From NCBI RefSeq assembly GCF_014648435.1, contig NZ_BMRC01000001.1, positions 196,481 to 260,480 of the forward strand: a stretch of 64,000 bases of DNA, given 5' to 3'. Origin of the DNA: Nonomuraea spiralis. Its GTDB lineage: Bacteria; Actinomycetota; Actinomycetes; Streptosporangiales; Streptosporangiaceae. Positions 56,368 through 64,000 of the stretch are shown piece after piece. Numbering within the stretch: the stretch's first letter is position 1; every line of letters begins with the position of its first letter. Below the pieces are notes generated by a model. The model made no database searches. It had not been told where the DNA came from and saw only the letters and a program-made list of their open reading frames with translations. A program made the translations under genes and the position numbers.

Positions 56368-58617
56368 ATGGACGGATTCCTGGACCCCACCTGCGGAGGC
56401 GTGACCGAACTACGTGTGCACGGTGTCTCCGGCACCCCGCCGGCGAGCATCCTCAACCATCCCCACCCCCGCCAGATCGCCGGGGACTCCACCACCGGCT
56501 TCTACCGGCGCTGGTGGCCGGGCGGCCGGCCCGACGGCGAGCAGGCCGACGTGCCCGGCGCTCGCCACCGCGAGGCCTACGCCTGGGGCGGCCTCACCTC
56601 GGGCGGCAGGACCATCGCGCTCTGGCTGCTCCTGCTGCCCTTCTCCCTGGCCAACCTGTCCTACTTCATGCTCCCCAGACCTCCCGGAGGCGCCCGCCTG
56701 CGGCACGTGACGGAGGCGGCGCAACGCCTGTTCGCGCTGCTGCTCACGGGCACCCTCGTGGGCGCGGTCACCCGGGCCAGCGTCGATCTCATCGGCTGGC
56801 AGTGCACCGCGGCGGGCCGGGCCTGCGCCCGCGAGAGCGCGCCCGCCTGGGTCCACTGGATGAGCGAACTGTGGGGGGCCGAGCCGTCGCGGCGGCTGGC
56901 CGTCGCCGCGCTGGCGCCGTTCGCGGTGGTCGTGCTGCTGTGGTGGCTGGCACGGCGCACCTGGGAGCGCGACGAGCAGACCGGCGCGCCGCACGACGGC
57001 GGGTCGCGTCCGGGGCCGCTGCTGGCCCAGCCCCGGCTGTGGCACGGCGGCGCGCCCGTGTGGCGGTTGCGGGCCGTGCACGTCGCCTTCGCGCTGGGCT
57101 CGATCGGGCTGGCCGTGTCGGGGCCGTTCGTGGGGAGCGCGCGGGGGCTGGCGCTGACCGCGGCCAACGTCGTGGTCCAGGTCGCCGCCGCCGCGCTGGC
57201 GGTGCTGCCTGCGATCGCCCGGCGGCTGGCCCCCGGCGAGGCGGTGCCGCCCTGGGTCACCGGGGCCTGCCGGGTGCTGCGTGTGGCCGGTCCGCTGGTC
57301 TTCGTGGCCACGATCGCCTCGGCCGCGGACGGGATGTCCCCCGCCCTGCCGGGCCGGCAGCTTCCCGGCCTCGGGTTTGGAGCGTTCCAGTTCGGGACGA
57401 CGCTCGGGCTCGGCCTGTTCATCCTGGTGGCGACCACCGTCCTGGCCCGCATGGACCGGCAGGCCGGGCCGGGCGACCCGATCGAGCGGCGGGCGCTGTA
57501 CGGCATGGCCGCCTGGTTCACGCTGATGGTGGCGGCCGGCAGCGCGAACGTGCTGGCGCTCGGCCTGATGTTCTGGACCGCCACCTTCTTCGGCGTGCCG
57601 GCCTCCGTCGCCGAGCCCGGGCCGGTCGATCGCCGGCTCTACCTCGACGACCCGGTCTGGTGGACGGCCGCGCTGGTGCCGCTGCTGGTGGCCGGGTTCG
57701 TCGGGGTGGCGGTCGCGTTGTGGCTGATCCGCGGGTCGGCCGCCGCCACGCTCACGCCGAAGCTGACCCCGTACTACGGCGCCTACGACCGGGACGTGGC
57801 CGGGAAGTGGGCGCTGGCCGGGCTGACCGACCGCGCCGGGCTCGTGCTGGCGGTGGTCACCGGCATCGGCGCGGCCGGTTCCGGCGCGGTGACCGTGATC
57901 TACCGCTTCCACCTGTTCGCCCCGGTGGGCGGGCTGGCCGGGCTGCTGGCCTCGGTCGGGAGCTGGGCCATGACGGCGATCGTCGTCGGCCTGGTCCTGC
58001 TCGGCCGCCGCACGTACAGCGACACGCGGCTGCGGCGTACGGTCGGCATCCTGTGGGACATCTCGACGTTCTGGCCCCGGGCCATCCACCCGCTGGCCCC
58101 GCCCTGCTACACCGAGCGCGTCATCCCCGAGCTGCTCGCCCGGATCAACACCCTGACCAGGTCCGGCGGCGACGAGGTGGTGTTGTCGGGCCACAGCCAG
58201 GGCAGCGTGCTCACCGCCGCGCTCGTGCTCCAGGTCAGGCCCGAGCTGCGCCCCCGCGTACGGCTGCTCACCCACGGCTCGCCGCTGCGCCGCCTGTACG
58301 CCGCCTTCTTCCCCGCCTACTTCGGCACCCGCGGCCTGTCGGCGATGCGCGACGCCGTCCGCTGGACCAATCTCTACCGGCTGAGCGATCCCATCGGCGG
58401 TCCGGTCTTCCGCCGGGTCGATCCCTTCGGTCCCCGTCCGGCGGGCGAGGGCGAGCAGACCGTCGACCGGTTCTGCTGGGATCCGCTCCAGCCCGGTCCC
58501 GGCGAGCCGCTGCCCGAGGCGCGCTGGCACTCCGACTACTGGCTCGACCCGGCCTACGAGGAGACCCTGACCCGTCTCACCAGGTCAGATGGAGCTCCTC
58601 AGGGGCGCGGTGGATGA
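56368..58617 (+). CDS. Polytopic membrane protein with split hydrolase motifs
   Basis: A 749-residue protein. Near the N-terminus is VTELRVHGVSGTPP (residues 12-25), the usual strand and oxyanion loop of a lipase-like alpha/beta hydrolase. The next 550 residues hold about ten hydrophobic helices. Only then comes EVVLSGHSQGSVLTAALVLQ with nucleophile Ser610, followed by LLTHGSPLRRLYAAFFPAYF and a C-terminal WHSDYWLDPAYE, which may hold the acid and His. The hydrolase fold is thus interrupted by a membrane domain. The ATG at 56368 lacks a ribosome site. The end overlaps the convergent P450 gene by 41 bases. Substrate unknown; a membrane lipid is likely. Confidence 0.75.
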   Translation: MDGFLDPTCGGVTELRVHGVSGTPPASILNHPHPRQIAGDSTTGFYRRWWPGGRPDGEQADVPGARHREAYAWGGLTSGGRTIALWLLLLPFSLANLSYFMLPRPPGGARLRHVTEAAQRLFALLLTGTLVGAVTRASVDLIGWQCTAAGRACARESAPAWVHWMSELWGAEPSRRLAVAALAPFAVVVLLWWLARRTWERDEQTGAPHDGGSRPGPLLAQPRLWHGGAPVWRLRAVHVAFALGSIGLAVSGPFVGSARGLALTAANVVVQVAAAALAVLPAIARRLAPGEAVPPWVTGACRVLRVAGPLVFVATIASAADGMSPALPGRQLPGLGFGAFQFGTTLGLGLFILVATTVLARMDRQAGPGDPIERRALYGMAAWFTLMVAAGSANVLALGLMFWTATFFGVPASVAEPGPVDRRLYLDDPVWWTAALVPLLVAGFVGVAVALWLIRGSAAATLTPKLTPYYGAYDRDVAGKWALAGLTDRAGLVLAVVTGIGAAGSGAVTVIYRFHLFAPVGGLAGLLASVGSWAMTAIVVGLVLLGRRTYSDTRLRRTVGILWDISTFWPRAIHPLAPPCYTERVIPELLARINTLTRSGGDEVVLSGHSQGSVLTAALVLQVRPELRPRVRLLTHGSPLRRLYAAFFPAYFGTRGLSAMRDAVRWTNLYRLSDPIGGPVFRRVDPFGPRPAGEGEQTVDRFCWDPLQPGPGEPLPEARWHSDYWLDPAYEETLTRLTRSDGAPQGRGG

Positions 58618-59773
58618 GCGTGGCGGCCATGGTCACGTCCCGGCGGGCCAGCCGGAGGCCGGGCAGCTCGCGCACCAGCAGCTCCAGCGTCACCCGGAGC
58701 TGCTCGCGGGCCAGGAACGCGCCGGGGCAGCCGTGCACGCCGTGCCCGAACGCCAGATGACGGCCGCGCGGCCGGGTGATGTCGAAGTCGTCGGGCCGCT
58801 CGTACGCGGCGGCGTCCCGGCCGGCCGAGGCGTAGGAGACGAACACCGTCGCGCCCTCGGCGAGCGGCGTGCCGGCCAGGGTGAGCGGCCTGGTGACGCG
58901 GCGGCGGAAACCCTGGACGGGCGCCTCGTACCGGGCGGCCTCCTCGATCGCGGCCGGGATCAGCTCGTCCGGCCGCGCGCACAGCAGCTCCCACTGGCGG
59001 TGGTCGCGCAGCAGGCGGTGCACGACCGAGCCGAGCAGCGCGGTCGTGGTGAGGTGCCCGGCCAGCATGACGTTCTCCACGTTGGAGGCGATCTCGTCGC
59101 GCTGGGCGGCGGTCGGCTCGCCGGGCGCGAGGGCGCGTACCACCTCGCCGGTCAGGTTCGCGGCGGCGCGGGAGCGGTCGGCGTGGGCGGCCAGCAGGCG
59201 CCGCAGCGCGGCGACCTCGCGGGCGGCGGCGATCTGCTCCTCCTCGGGCATCGGGGTGAACAGCAGGTCCTCGGCCCGGCCGCCGCCCCTGATCGCGGCG
59301 GGCACGTCGGCCGGGTCGAGGCCGAGCAGATGGCCGATCACGGTGGCCGGCAGCGGCCTGGCATAGGCGGACATCCACTCGCCGCCGCCCGCCTTGGCGA
59401 ACGCGGCGACCAGCTCAGCGGCCGTGGCGGCGACGAACGGCAGCGCGGCGCTCACCCGGGCGGGCGACAGTCCCCGGGTGAGCGGCCGGCGGTAGCGCTG
59501 GTGGGCCTCGCCGTCGGTGCTCAGCACCACGGGCGCGCCGCCGGGCACCCCGGCCAGCTCGGCGAACGCGCGCGGCCCGGGGATCACGTCCGGCCGTAGA
59601 GCGCCCTTGGAGGAGAAGTCGCCGGGCCTGGACAGCACCTCGCGGACGTCGTCGTGCCTGGCCACGAGCCAGGCGTCCAGCTCCTCGACGAAGGTCAGCC
59701 CGGGGGCGGCGCGGGCGCGCGCATAGAGCGGGTACGGGTCGCGGTAGAGCGCCTGTCGGTCCACGCGTCCCAT
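58577..59773 (-). CDS. Cytochrome P450
   Basis: A 398-residue soluble bacterial P450. The haem ligand is Cys349 in FGHGVHGCPGAFLA, the K-helix ExxR lies in AIEEAARYEAPVQGF, and the I-helix is VENVMLAGHLTTTALLG. In that I-helix the acidic residue of the usual AGxE/DTT is Leu, which may affect oxygen activation. The start ATG 59773 is preferred over a TTG at 59800. No ferredoxin or ferredoxin reductase gene is close, so electrons must come from unlinked partners. The substrate is unknown; such enzymes often tailor secondary metabolites. Confidence 0.93.
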   Translation of the reverse strand: MGRVDRQALYRDPYPLYARARAAPGLTFVEELDAWLVARHDDVREVLSRPGDFSSKGALRPDVIPGPRAFAELAGVPGGAPVVLSTDGEAHQRYRRPLTRGLSPARVSAALPFVAATAAELVAAFAKAGGGEWMSAYARPLPATVIGHLLGLDPADVPAAIRGGGRAEDLLFTPMPEEEQIAAAREVAALRRLLAAHADRSRAAANLTGEVVRALAPGEPTAAQRDEIASNVENVMLAGHLTTTALLGSVVHRLLRDHRQWELLCARPDELIPAAIEEAARYEAPVQGFRRRVTRPLTLAGTPLAEGATVFVSYASAGRDAAAYERPDDFDITRPRGRHLAFGHGVHGCPGAFLAREQLRVTLELLVRELPGLRLARRDVTMAATLIHRAPEELHLTW

Positions 59774-59800
59774 CGTCCGGCCAGGCCGGGGACGCGACAA

Positions 59801-59857
59801 GATCTGAAATTTTCTTTTAGTTCACCCTCAAGTCTTGAAACTTATATCCACGAACGA
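59801..59857 (+). promoter_or_regulatory. AT-rich promoter of the large phosphodiesterase-like gene
   Basis: The 57 bases are sharply AT-richer than the surroundings, with TTGAAA at 59835-59840 and TTATAT about 59842-59847. The region sits between divergent starts (59773 and 59870) and probably contains promoters for both. The plus-strand start is only about 20 bases away, so that message is nearly leaderless. Confidence 0.5.
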
Positions 59858-59869
59858 TTGAGTTCGGTC

Positions 59870-62800
59870 GTGCAGACCCTCCGTTTCCTGGCCGCCGCCG
59901 CGCTCGTCTTAGGGCCGGTGGCCCTGAGTGCGCCCGCGCAGGCCGACCCCACCCCGCCCGCCGAGGACGCGCTCAAGGCGTCCTCGTACCCGCCGCCCTC
60001 CACGCTGATCAGCCAGGCCACCGCCGGGCAGCCGCGACTGGAGACCGCCAAGAGGACCCGGCCCGTCGCGCCGGGCATCTCGCTGACCTCGTACGACACC
60101 TACGACGCGCTCGGCTGGCTGCGCGCCGACGCGGTGACCGCCGACCTCGGCGGCACCAAGGGCGGGCCCAAGGCCGACTACGTCTTCTCCGGTGAGGTGA
60201 CCAAGACCGAGCCGCTGTCCGGCCCCGCCGGGCGCTCCCACGCCGTGGCGGCGGTCAACGGCGACTTCTTCGACATCAACAACTCCGGCGCCGCCCAGGG
60301 CATCGGCGTGCAGGACGGCACGCTGGTCCAGTCGCCGGCCGCCGGGCACGACAACGCGGTCGCCGTCACCGGCGACGGCATCGGCCGGGTGCTCAAGATG
60401 TACTTCGAGGGCACCGCCACGCCCTCCGGCGGCGCGCCGATCGCGCTCACCCAGTTCAACCAGATCGTGCAGGGCGGCGGCGTGGGCCTGTTCACGCCGC
60501 TGTGGGGCTCCTACAACCGGGCTCGCGCCGTCGAGGGCGCCTCCTCGGTCGCCGAGGTCGTCCTGGTGGACGGCGTGGTGAGCGAGGTGCGCACCGCCGC
60601 GGGCACCGGGCCGATCCCCGCCGGGACCACGATCCTGCTCGGCCGGGACGCCGGCGCGACCGCCCTGTCGGCCCTGAAGGCCGGTGACCGCGTCGATGTG
60701 AAGTACCAGCCGAAGGCGTCGGACGGCTCCACCGTCAAGGCGGCCGTCGGCGGCAACTACGTCCTGGTCAAGGACGGGGTCGTGCAGAACTCCAGCGACC
60801 CGGCAGCGCACCCGCGCACCGCCGTGGGCTTCTCCGCCGACGGCAGGAAGATGTACCTGCTCACCGTGGACGGCCGCCAGGCCGACAGCCGCGGCGTCAC
60901 GCTCAACGAGCTGGCCGCCATGATGGTCGACCTCGGCGCGGCCGACGCCCTCAACCTCGACGGCGGCGGCTCCTCCACCATGCTGGCCCGCGAGCCCGGC
61001 TCGGCCGCCGTGCAGGTGGAGAACAGCCCGTCCGACGGCGGCGAGCGCCACGTGCCCAACGGCCTGGCGCTGTACGCGCCCGAGGGCAGCGGCAAGCTGA
61101 AGGGCTTCTGGCTGGAGACCGCGAGCGACCCGGCCAAGGCGCCCGGTGTCGGCCCGGTCGCCGGCGGCCGCCCCGACCGCGTCTTCCCCGGCCTGACCAG
61201 GCGGCTGACCGCCGCCGGCTACGACGAGACGTACGGCCCGGCGGCCGGCACGCCGTCCTGGCGGGCCAACCCCGCCGTGCACGGCGTCATCAGGAACGGC
61301 CGCTTCCACGCCCTGGTGCCCGGCCAGACCACCGTCACCGCTTCGCGCGGCGGCGCCAAGGGCACGCTCGGCCTGACCGTGCTCCAGCCGCTCCAGCGGC
61401 TCGGCGCGACGGCCGACCGGCTCGGCATCTCGGGAGCCGACGGCAGTGCCGCGTTCGGCGTCGTCGGCTACGACGCCAACGGCAACTCCGCGCCCATCGA
61501 GCCGGACGACCTGACGCTCGACTACGACAAGAACCTGTTCGAGGTCACCCCGGCCGAGCACGGGTACTTCACCGTCAAGGCCCGGCAGGCCACCGGCTCC
61601 GGGCTGATCACCGCCAAGGTCGGCAAGATCACCACGGCCGTCCCGGTGACCGTCGGGTTCGAGTCCAAGCCGGTCGCCGACTTCGAGGACGCGGCCAAGT
61701 GGACCTTCGCCGCCGCCCGCGCCACCGGCTCGTTGTCGGCCGCGCCGGGTCAGAGCGGCGGCGGGCTCAAGCTGTCCTACGACTTCACCACCTCGACCGC
61801 CACCCGGGCCGCCTACGCCAGCCCGCCGCAGCAGATCGTGGTGGACGGGCAGCCGCAGGCGTTCGGGTTGTGGATCAACTCCACCGGCAAGGGGGAGTGG
61901 CCCAGCCTGGAGTTCTACGACGCGCTCGGCCAGTCGCAGATCCTGCGCGGGCCGTACATGACGTGGACCGGCTGGCAGTACGTCGAGTTCCCGGTGCCCG
62001 CCGGGGTCAACTACCCGCTCAAGCTCCGGCGCTTCTACGTGGCCGAGACCAGGGCCGACGCCAAGTACACCAACGACATCCTGATCGACGGCCTGGTGGC
62101 CAAGGTGCCGCCGTCGATCACCGCGCCCCCCGTCCCCAAGGTCGCCGACCCGGTGGTCAAGGCGGACGTGGCCAAGGCGCCCTGGCGGTTCGCGGTCATG
62201 TCGGACGCCCAGTTCGTGGCCAGGAACCCCGACAGTGACATCGTCAGGAACGCCCGCCGCACGCTCCAGGAGATCAAGGCCGCCAAGCCCGACTTCCTGC
62301 TGATCAACGGCGACCTGGTGGACGAGGCGTCGCCGGAGGACTTCGCGCTGGCGAAGAAGATCCTCGACGAGGAGCTGGGCGGAGAAGTGAAATATCACTA
62401 CATCCCCGGCAACCATGAGGTCATGGGCGGCAAGATCGACAACTTCAAGGCCGTCTTCGGCGACACGTACGGCACCTTCGACCACAAGGGCACCCGCTTC
62501 GTCACCCTGGACACCTCCCGCCTGAACCTGCGGGGCGGCGGCTACGACCAGGTGGCGATGCTCCGCTCCGAGCTCGACAAGGCGGCCAAGGACGCCTCCG
62601 TCGGGTCGGTCGCCGTGCTGTTCCACGTGCCGCCGCGCGACCCCACGCCGGGCAAGGGCAGCCAGCTCGGCGACCGGAAGGAGGCCGCGCTGGTCGAGGG
62701 CTGGCTGGCCGACTTCCAGCGTGACACCGGCAAGGGCGCGGCCTACATCGGGGCGCACGTGGGCACGTTCAACGCCTCCCGCGTGGACGCGGTGCCGTAC

Positions 62801-63277
62801 TTCATCAACGGCAACTCCGGCAAGAACCCGGCCACCGCCGCCGACGACGGCGGCTTCACCGGCTGGTCGCTGTGGGGCGTGGACCCCGTGACGCCCGCCG
62901 AGGCCGAGCACGTACGGCGCAACTGGTTCGCCGACGCGCCCGACTGGATCGGCACCCAGGTGCGGCCGCACGTGGACGAGCTGACCCTGACCGCGCCCGC
63001 GACCGTCGCGGTCGGCGCCCCCGCGCCGGTCACGGCGACCGTCCGGCAGGACGAGCGGGCCGTGCCCGCCGCCTACCCGGTCTCGGTGACGTGGTCGGGC
63101 TCGCCCAACCTGCACGTCGGCACCCGCCAGACGGCCAAGCCGTGGCACGTGGCCGTGCTCGACCCCGGCACGGGCACGATCACGGCCCTGCGGGCGGGGC
63201 AGGTGACGGTCGCCGTCACGGTCAGCGGCGTCACCCGCCAGGCGACCGTGGCGCTCACCGCCAAGGCCGCCGCCTGA
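59870..63277 (+). CDS. Secreted phosphodiester glycosidase (NAGPA) and metallophosphatase fusion
   Basis: An 1135-residue exported protein. A signal peptide (LRFLAAAALVLGPVALSAPAQA) is followed by an NAGPA/DUF2233 domain at about 40-390, with VNGDFFDINNSGAAQGIG and ALNLDGGGSSTM. Ig-like and galactose-binding-like beta modules come in the middle (TVTASRGGAKGTLGLTVLQ; DFEDAAKWTFAAA). A calcineurin-like metallophosphatase is in the C-terminal third, with FAVMSDAQF, LINGDLVDE, IPGNHEVMG, VLFHVPP and IGAHVG. The last 100 residues are another beta module. It probably cleaves phosphodiester-linked sugars in wall polymers and then dephosphorylates the product. GTG 59870 is chosen; a TTG at 59858 is possible, and there is no ribosome site. 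Confidence 0.88.
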   Translation: MQTLRFLAAAALVLGPVALSAPAQADPTPPAEDALKASSYPPPSTLISQATAGQPRLETAKRTRPVAPGISLTSYDTYDALGWLRADAVTADLGGTKGGPKADYVFSGEVTKTEPLSGPAGRSHAVAAVNGDFFDINNSGAAQGIGVQDGTLVQSPAAGHDNAVAVTGDGIGRVLKMYFEGTATPSGGAPIALTQFNQIVQGGGVGLFTPLWGSYNRARAVEGASSVAEVVLVDGVVSEVRTAAGTGPIPAGTTILLGRDAGATALSALKAGDRVDVKYQPKASDGSTVKAAVGGNYVLVKDGVVQNSSDPAAHPRTAVGFSADGRKMYLLTVDGRQADSRGVTLNELAAMMVDLGAADALNLDGGGSSTMLAREPGSAAVQVENSPSDGGERHVPNGLALYAPEGSGKLKGFWLETASDPAKAPGVGPVAGGRPDRVFPGLTRRLTAAGYDETYGPAAGTPSWRANPAVHGVIRNGRFHALVPGQTTVTASRGGAKGTLGLTVLQPLQRLGATADRLGISGADGSAAFGVVGYDANGNSAPIEPDDLTLDYDKNLFEVTPAEHGYFTVKARQATGSGLITAKVGKITTAVPVTVGFESKPVADFEDAAKWTFAAARATGSLSAAPGQSGGGLKLSYDFTTSTATRAAYASPPQQIVVDGQPQAFGLWINSTGKGEWPSLEFYDALGQSQILRGPYMTWTGWQYVEFPVPAGVNYPLKLRRFYVAETRADAKYTNDILIDGLVAKVPPSITAPPVPKVADPVVKADVAKAPWRFAVMSDAQFVARNPDSDIVRNARRTLQEIKAAKPDFLLINGDLVDEASPEDFALAKKILDEELGGEVKYHYIPGNHEVMGGKIDNFKAVFGDTYGTFDHKGTRFVTLDTSRLNLRGGGYDQVAMLRSELDKAAKDASVGSVAVLFHVPPRDPTPGKGSQLGDRKEAALVEGWLADFQRDTGKGAAYIGAHVGTFNASRVDAVPYFINGNSGKNPATAADDGGFTGWSLWGVDPVTPAEAEHVRRNWFADAPDWIGTQVRPHVDELTLTAPATVAVGAPAPVTATVRQDERAVPAAYPVSVTWSGSPNLHVGTRQTAKPWHVAVLDPGTGTITALRAGQVTVAVTVSGVTRQATVALTAKAAA

Positions 63278-63282
63278 GGCCC

Positions 63283-63313
63283 CCGGCCGGGGAGGTGATC
63301 CCTCCCCGGCCGG
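63283..63313. terminator. Hairpin terminator after the NAGPA-phosphatase gene
   Basis: A perfect 13-bp stem (CCGGCCGGGGAGG with its complement) and a TGATC loop begin six bases after the stop. Confidence 0.85.
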
Positions 63314-63461
63314 CTGGCCCATATATACGGATATTTCGGTACGAAGTGCTAAAAATCTTGGCAGCCATGGGATTCCCCATTCTTCCTCCGGATAGCACTC
63401 CTGACGTGCGGGGACTGCCCTCGCAGGCGAGGGACCGGGGGAACGACTAGGGGGTTCGTCC

Positions 63462-64000
63462 GTGAACGCATGGACCTTCGAGGGACAGCCCGGCGCGCTG
63501 GGCGACACGGTCACCCTCGTGGAGGGCAGCTCCTTCTGCGTCTGCCAGCACGGCGGCGACATCGTCCCCGGCGGCGCCCAGGGCGTCTACCACGCCGACA
63601 CCCGCCTGCTGTCCCGCTGGATCCTGCGTGTGGACGACCACCCCGTCGAACCGCTCCAGGCGATCATCCCCGAGCCGTACCACGGCACGTTCCTCGGCAA
63701 GGCCAGGCCGCGTCCGGGAGGGGCGGAGAGCACCCTGCTGGTGGTGCGCGAGCGTTACGTCGGCGGCGGGCTGCGCGAGGACCTCGTGCTCCGCAACATG
63801 TCCGAGGAGGCCGCGGGCTGCGCGCTGTCGGTGCAGGTCGGCGCGGACCTGGCGGACCTGTTCGAGGTCAAGGCCGAGCGGGTCCGGCCGGCCGACGACG
63901 TGGAGATGACCACCGGCGAGAGCGGCCTGGTGGTCTACGCGCCGAGCCGGGCCCGCGGCGCCAGGATCGTGGTCGAGTCGCCCGGCACGCCGGTCGTCGC
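63462..64000 (+). CDS. Glycogen-debranching-type amylo-alpha-1,6-glucosidase, N-terminal part
   Basis: Only the first 179 residues are in the window. They match the N-terminal domain of actinobacterial amylo-alpha-1,6-glucosidases (GDE N-terminal domain), with VTLVEGSSFCVCQHGGDI, GVYHADTRLLSRWIL and LVLRNMSEEAAGCALSV. The catalytic (alpha/alpha)6 barrel lies beyond the edge. The start is GTG 63462 behind a G-rich run. The 150 bases upstream include an AT-rich stretch (63320-63360) that is the likely promoter. With the pullulanase at 53.7 kb this makes two alpha-1,6-acting enzymes within 10 kb. Confidence 0.85.
   Translation, partial: MNAWTFEGQPGALGDTVTLVEGSSFCVCQHGGDIVPGGAQGVYHADTRLLSRWILRVDDHPVEPLQAIIPEPYHGTFLGKARPRPGGAESTLLVVRERYVGGGLREDLVLRNMSEEAAGCALSVQVGADLADLFEVKAERVRPADDVEMTTGESGLVVYAPSRARGARIVVESPGTPVV

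Noticed and set aside
59909..63562. A 1217-residue minus-strand open frame
   Set aside because: It is antisense to a gene with clear NAGPA and metallophosphatase motifs and shows only low-complexity arginine/glycine sequence.

Overview
The window is a very GC-rich chromosomal segment with short intergenic gaps, many GTG and TTG starts and frequent 4-base stop/start overlaps. The gene content (F420/PPOX-type proteins, a CopC pair, a GerW-like sporulation protein, NarL and RsbW-like regulators, xfp-ackA) fits a filamentous actinomycete. Protein flavour suggests the Streptosporangiales (Nonomuraea-like), but that is inference. I see no rRNA, tRNA, CRISPR array, phage module or insertion sequence.

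1-8.1 kb: a cut SDR oxidoreductase, a SAM methyltransferase, an aldo/keto reductase, a TIGR01777-type epimerase, an orphan protein with two Phd/YefM-like modules, an S41 peptidase and a decayed MFS transporter. Several of these genes have clear palindromic operators directly upstream. 8.1-17.9 kb: a secreted 1416-residue repeat protein, a membrane-anchored alpha/beta hydrolase that has lost its nucleophile and catalytic His, an acetylxylan-esterase-like enzyme, a cysteine-free HesB-like protein, a PPOX protein, a DUF4142 lipoprotein, a gene remnant and a PRC/DUF2382 stress protein. 18-24 kb (minus strand): a coupled operon of two NitT/TauT-type permeases, a lipoprotein substrate-binding protein and a PhzS-like flavin monooxygenase, with no ATPase, preceded by a secreted sialidase-like protein.

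24-29.5 kb: a compact co-directional cluster that I cannot assign to a known pathway. It holds an unrecognised 295-aa protein, a possible 20-aa peptide, an 86-aa small protein, a VAO/PCMH flavoprotein, a 14-helix MFS exporter and a FAD monooxygenase. An Lrp regulator follows convergently. This is the best candidate for an undescribed system. 30-42 kb: LLM oxidoreductase plus nucleoside deaminase, fatty acid desaturase, a CopC locus, a nucleotidyltransferase-like protein, a beta-helix membrane protein, a pentapeptide-repeat protein, a KhtTU-like K+/H+ antiporter, and a signalling block (NarL regulator, RsbW-like ATPase, tandem-PAS histidine kinase).

42-51 kb: a central-carbon block with phosphoketolase and acetate kinase (bifid-type shunt) on the minus strand, and an IlvD/Edd dehydratase, glucose-6-phosphate isomerase and glucose-6-phosphate dehydrogenase on the plus strand. 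Acting together these would split sugar phosphates to acetyl-phosphate and acetate plus ATP, and feed the oxidative pentose phosphate route for NADPH. 51-64 kb: LysE exporter, VIT1-like transporter, a conserved actinobacterial protein, a pullulanase with tandem palindromes at its divergent promoter, a membrane protein whose hydrolase motifs are split by a multi-helix insert, a P450, a large secreted NAGPA-metallophosphatase fusion, and the start of a glycogen-debranching-type glucosidase.
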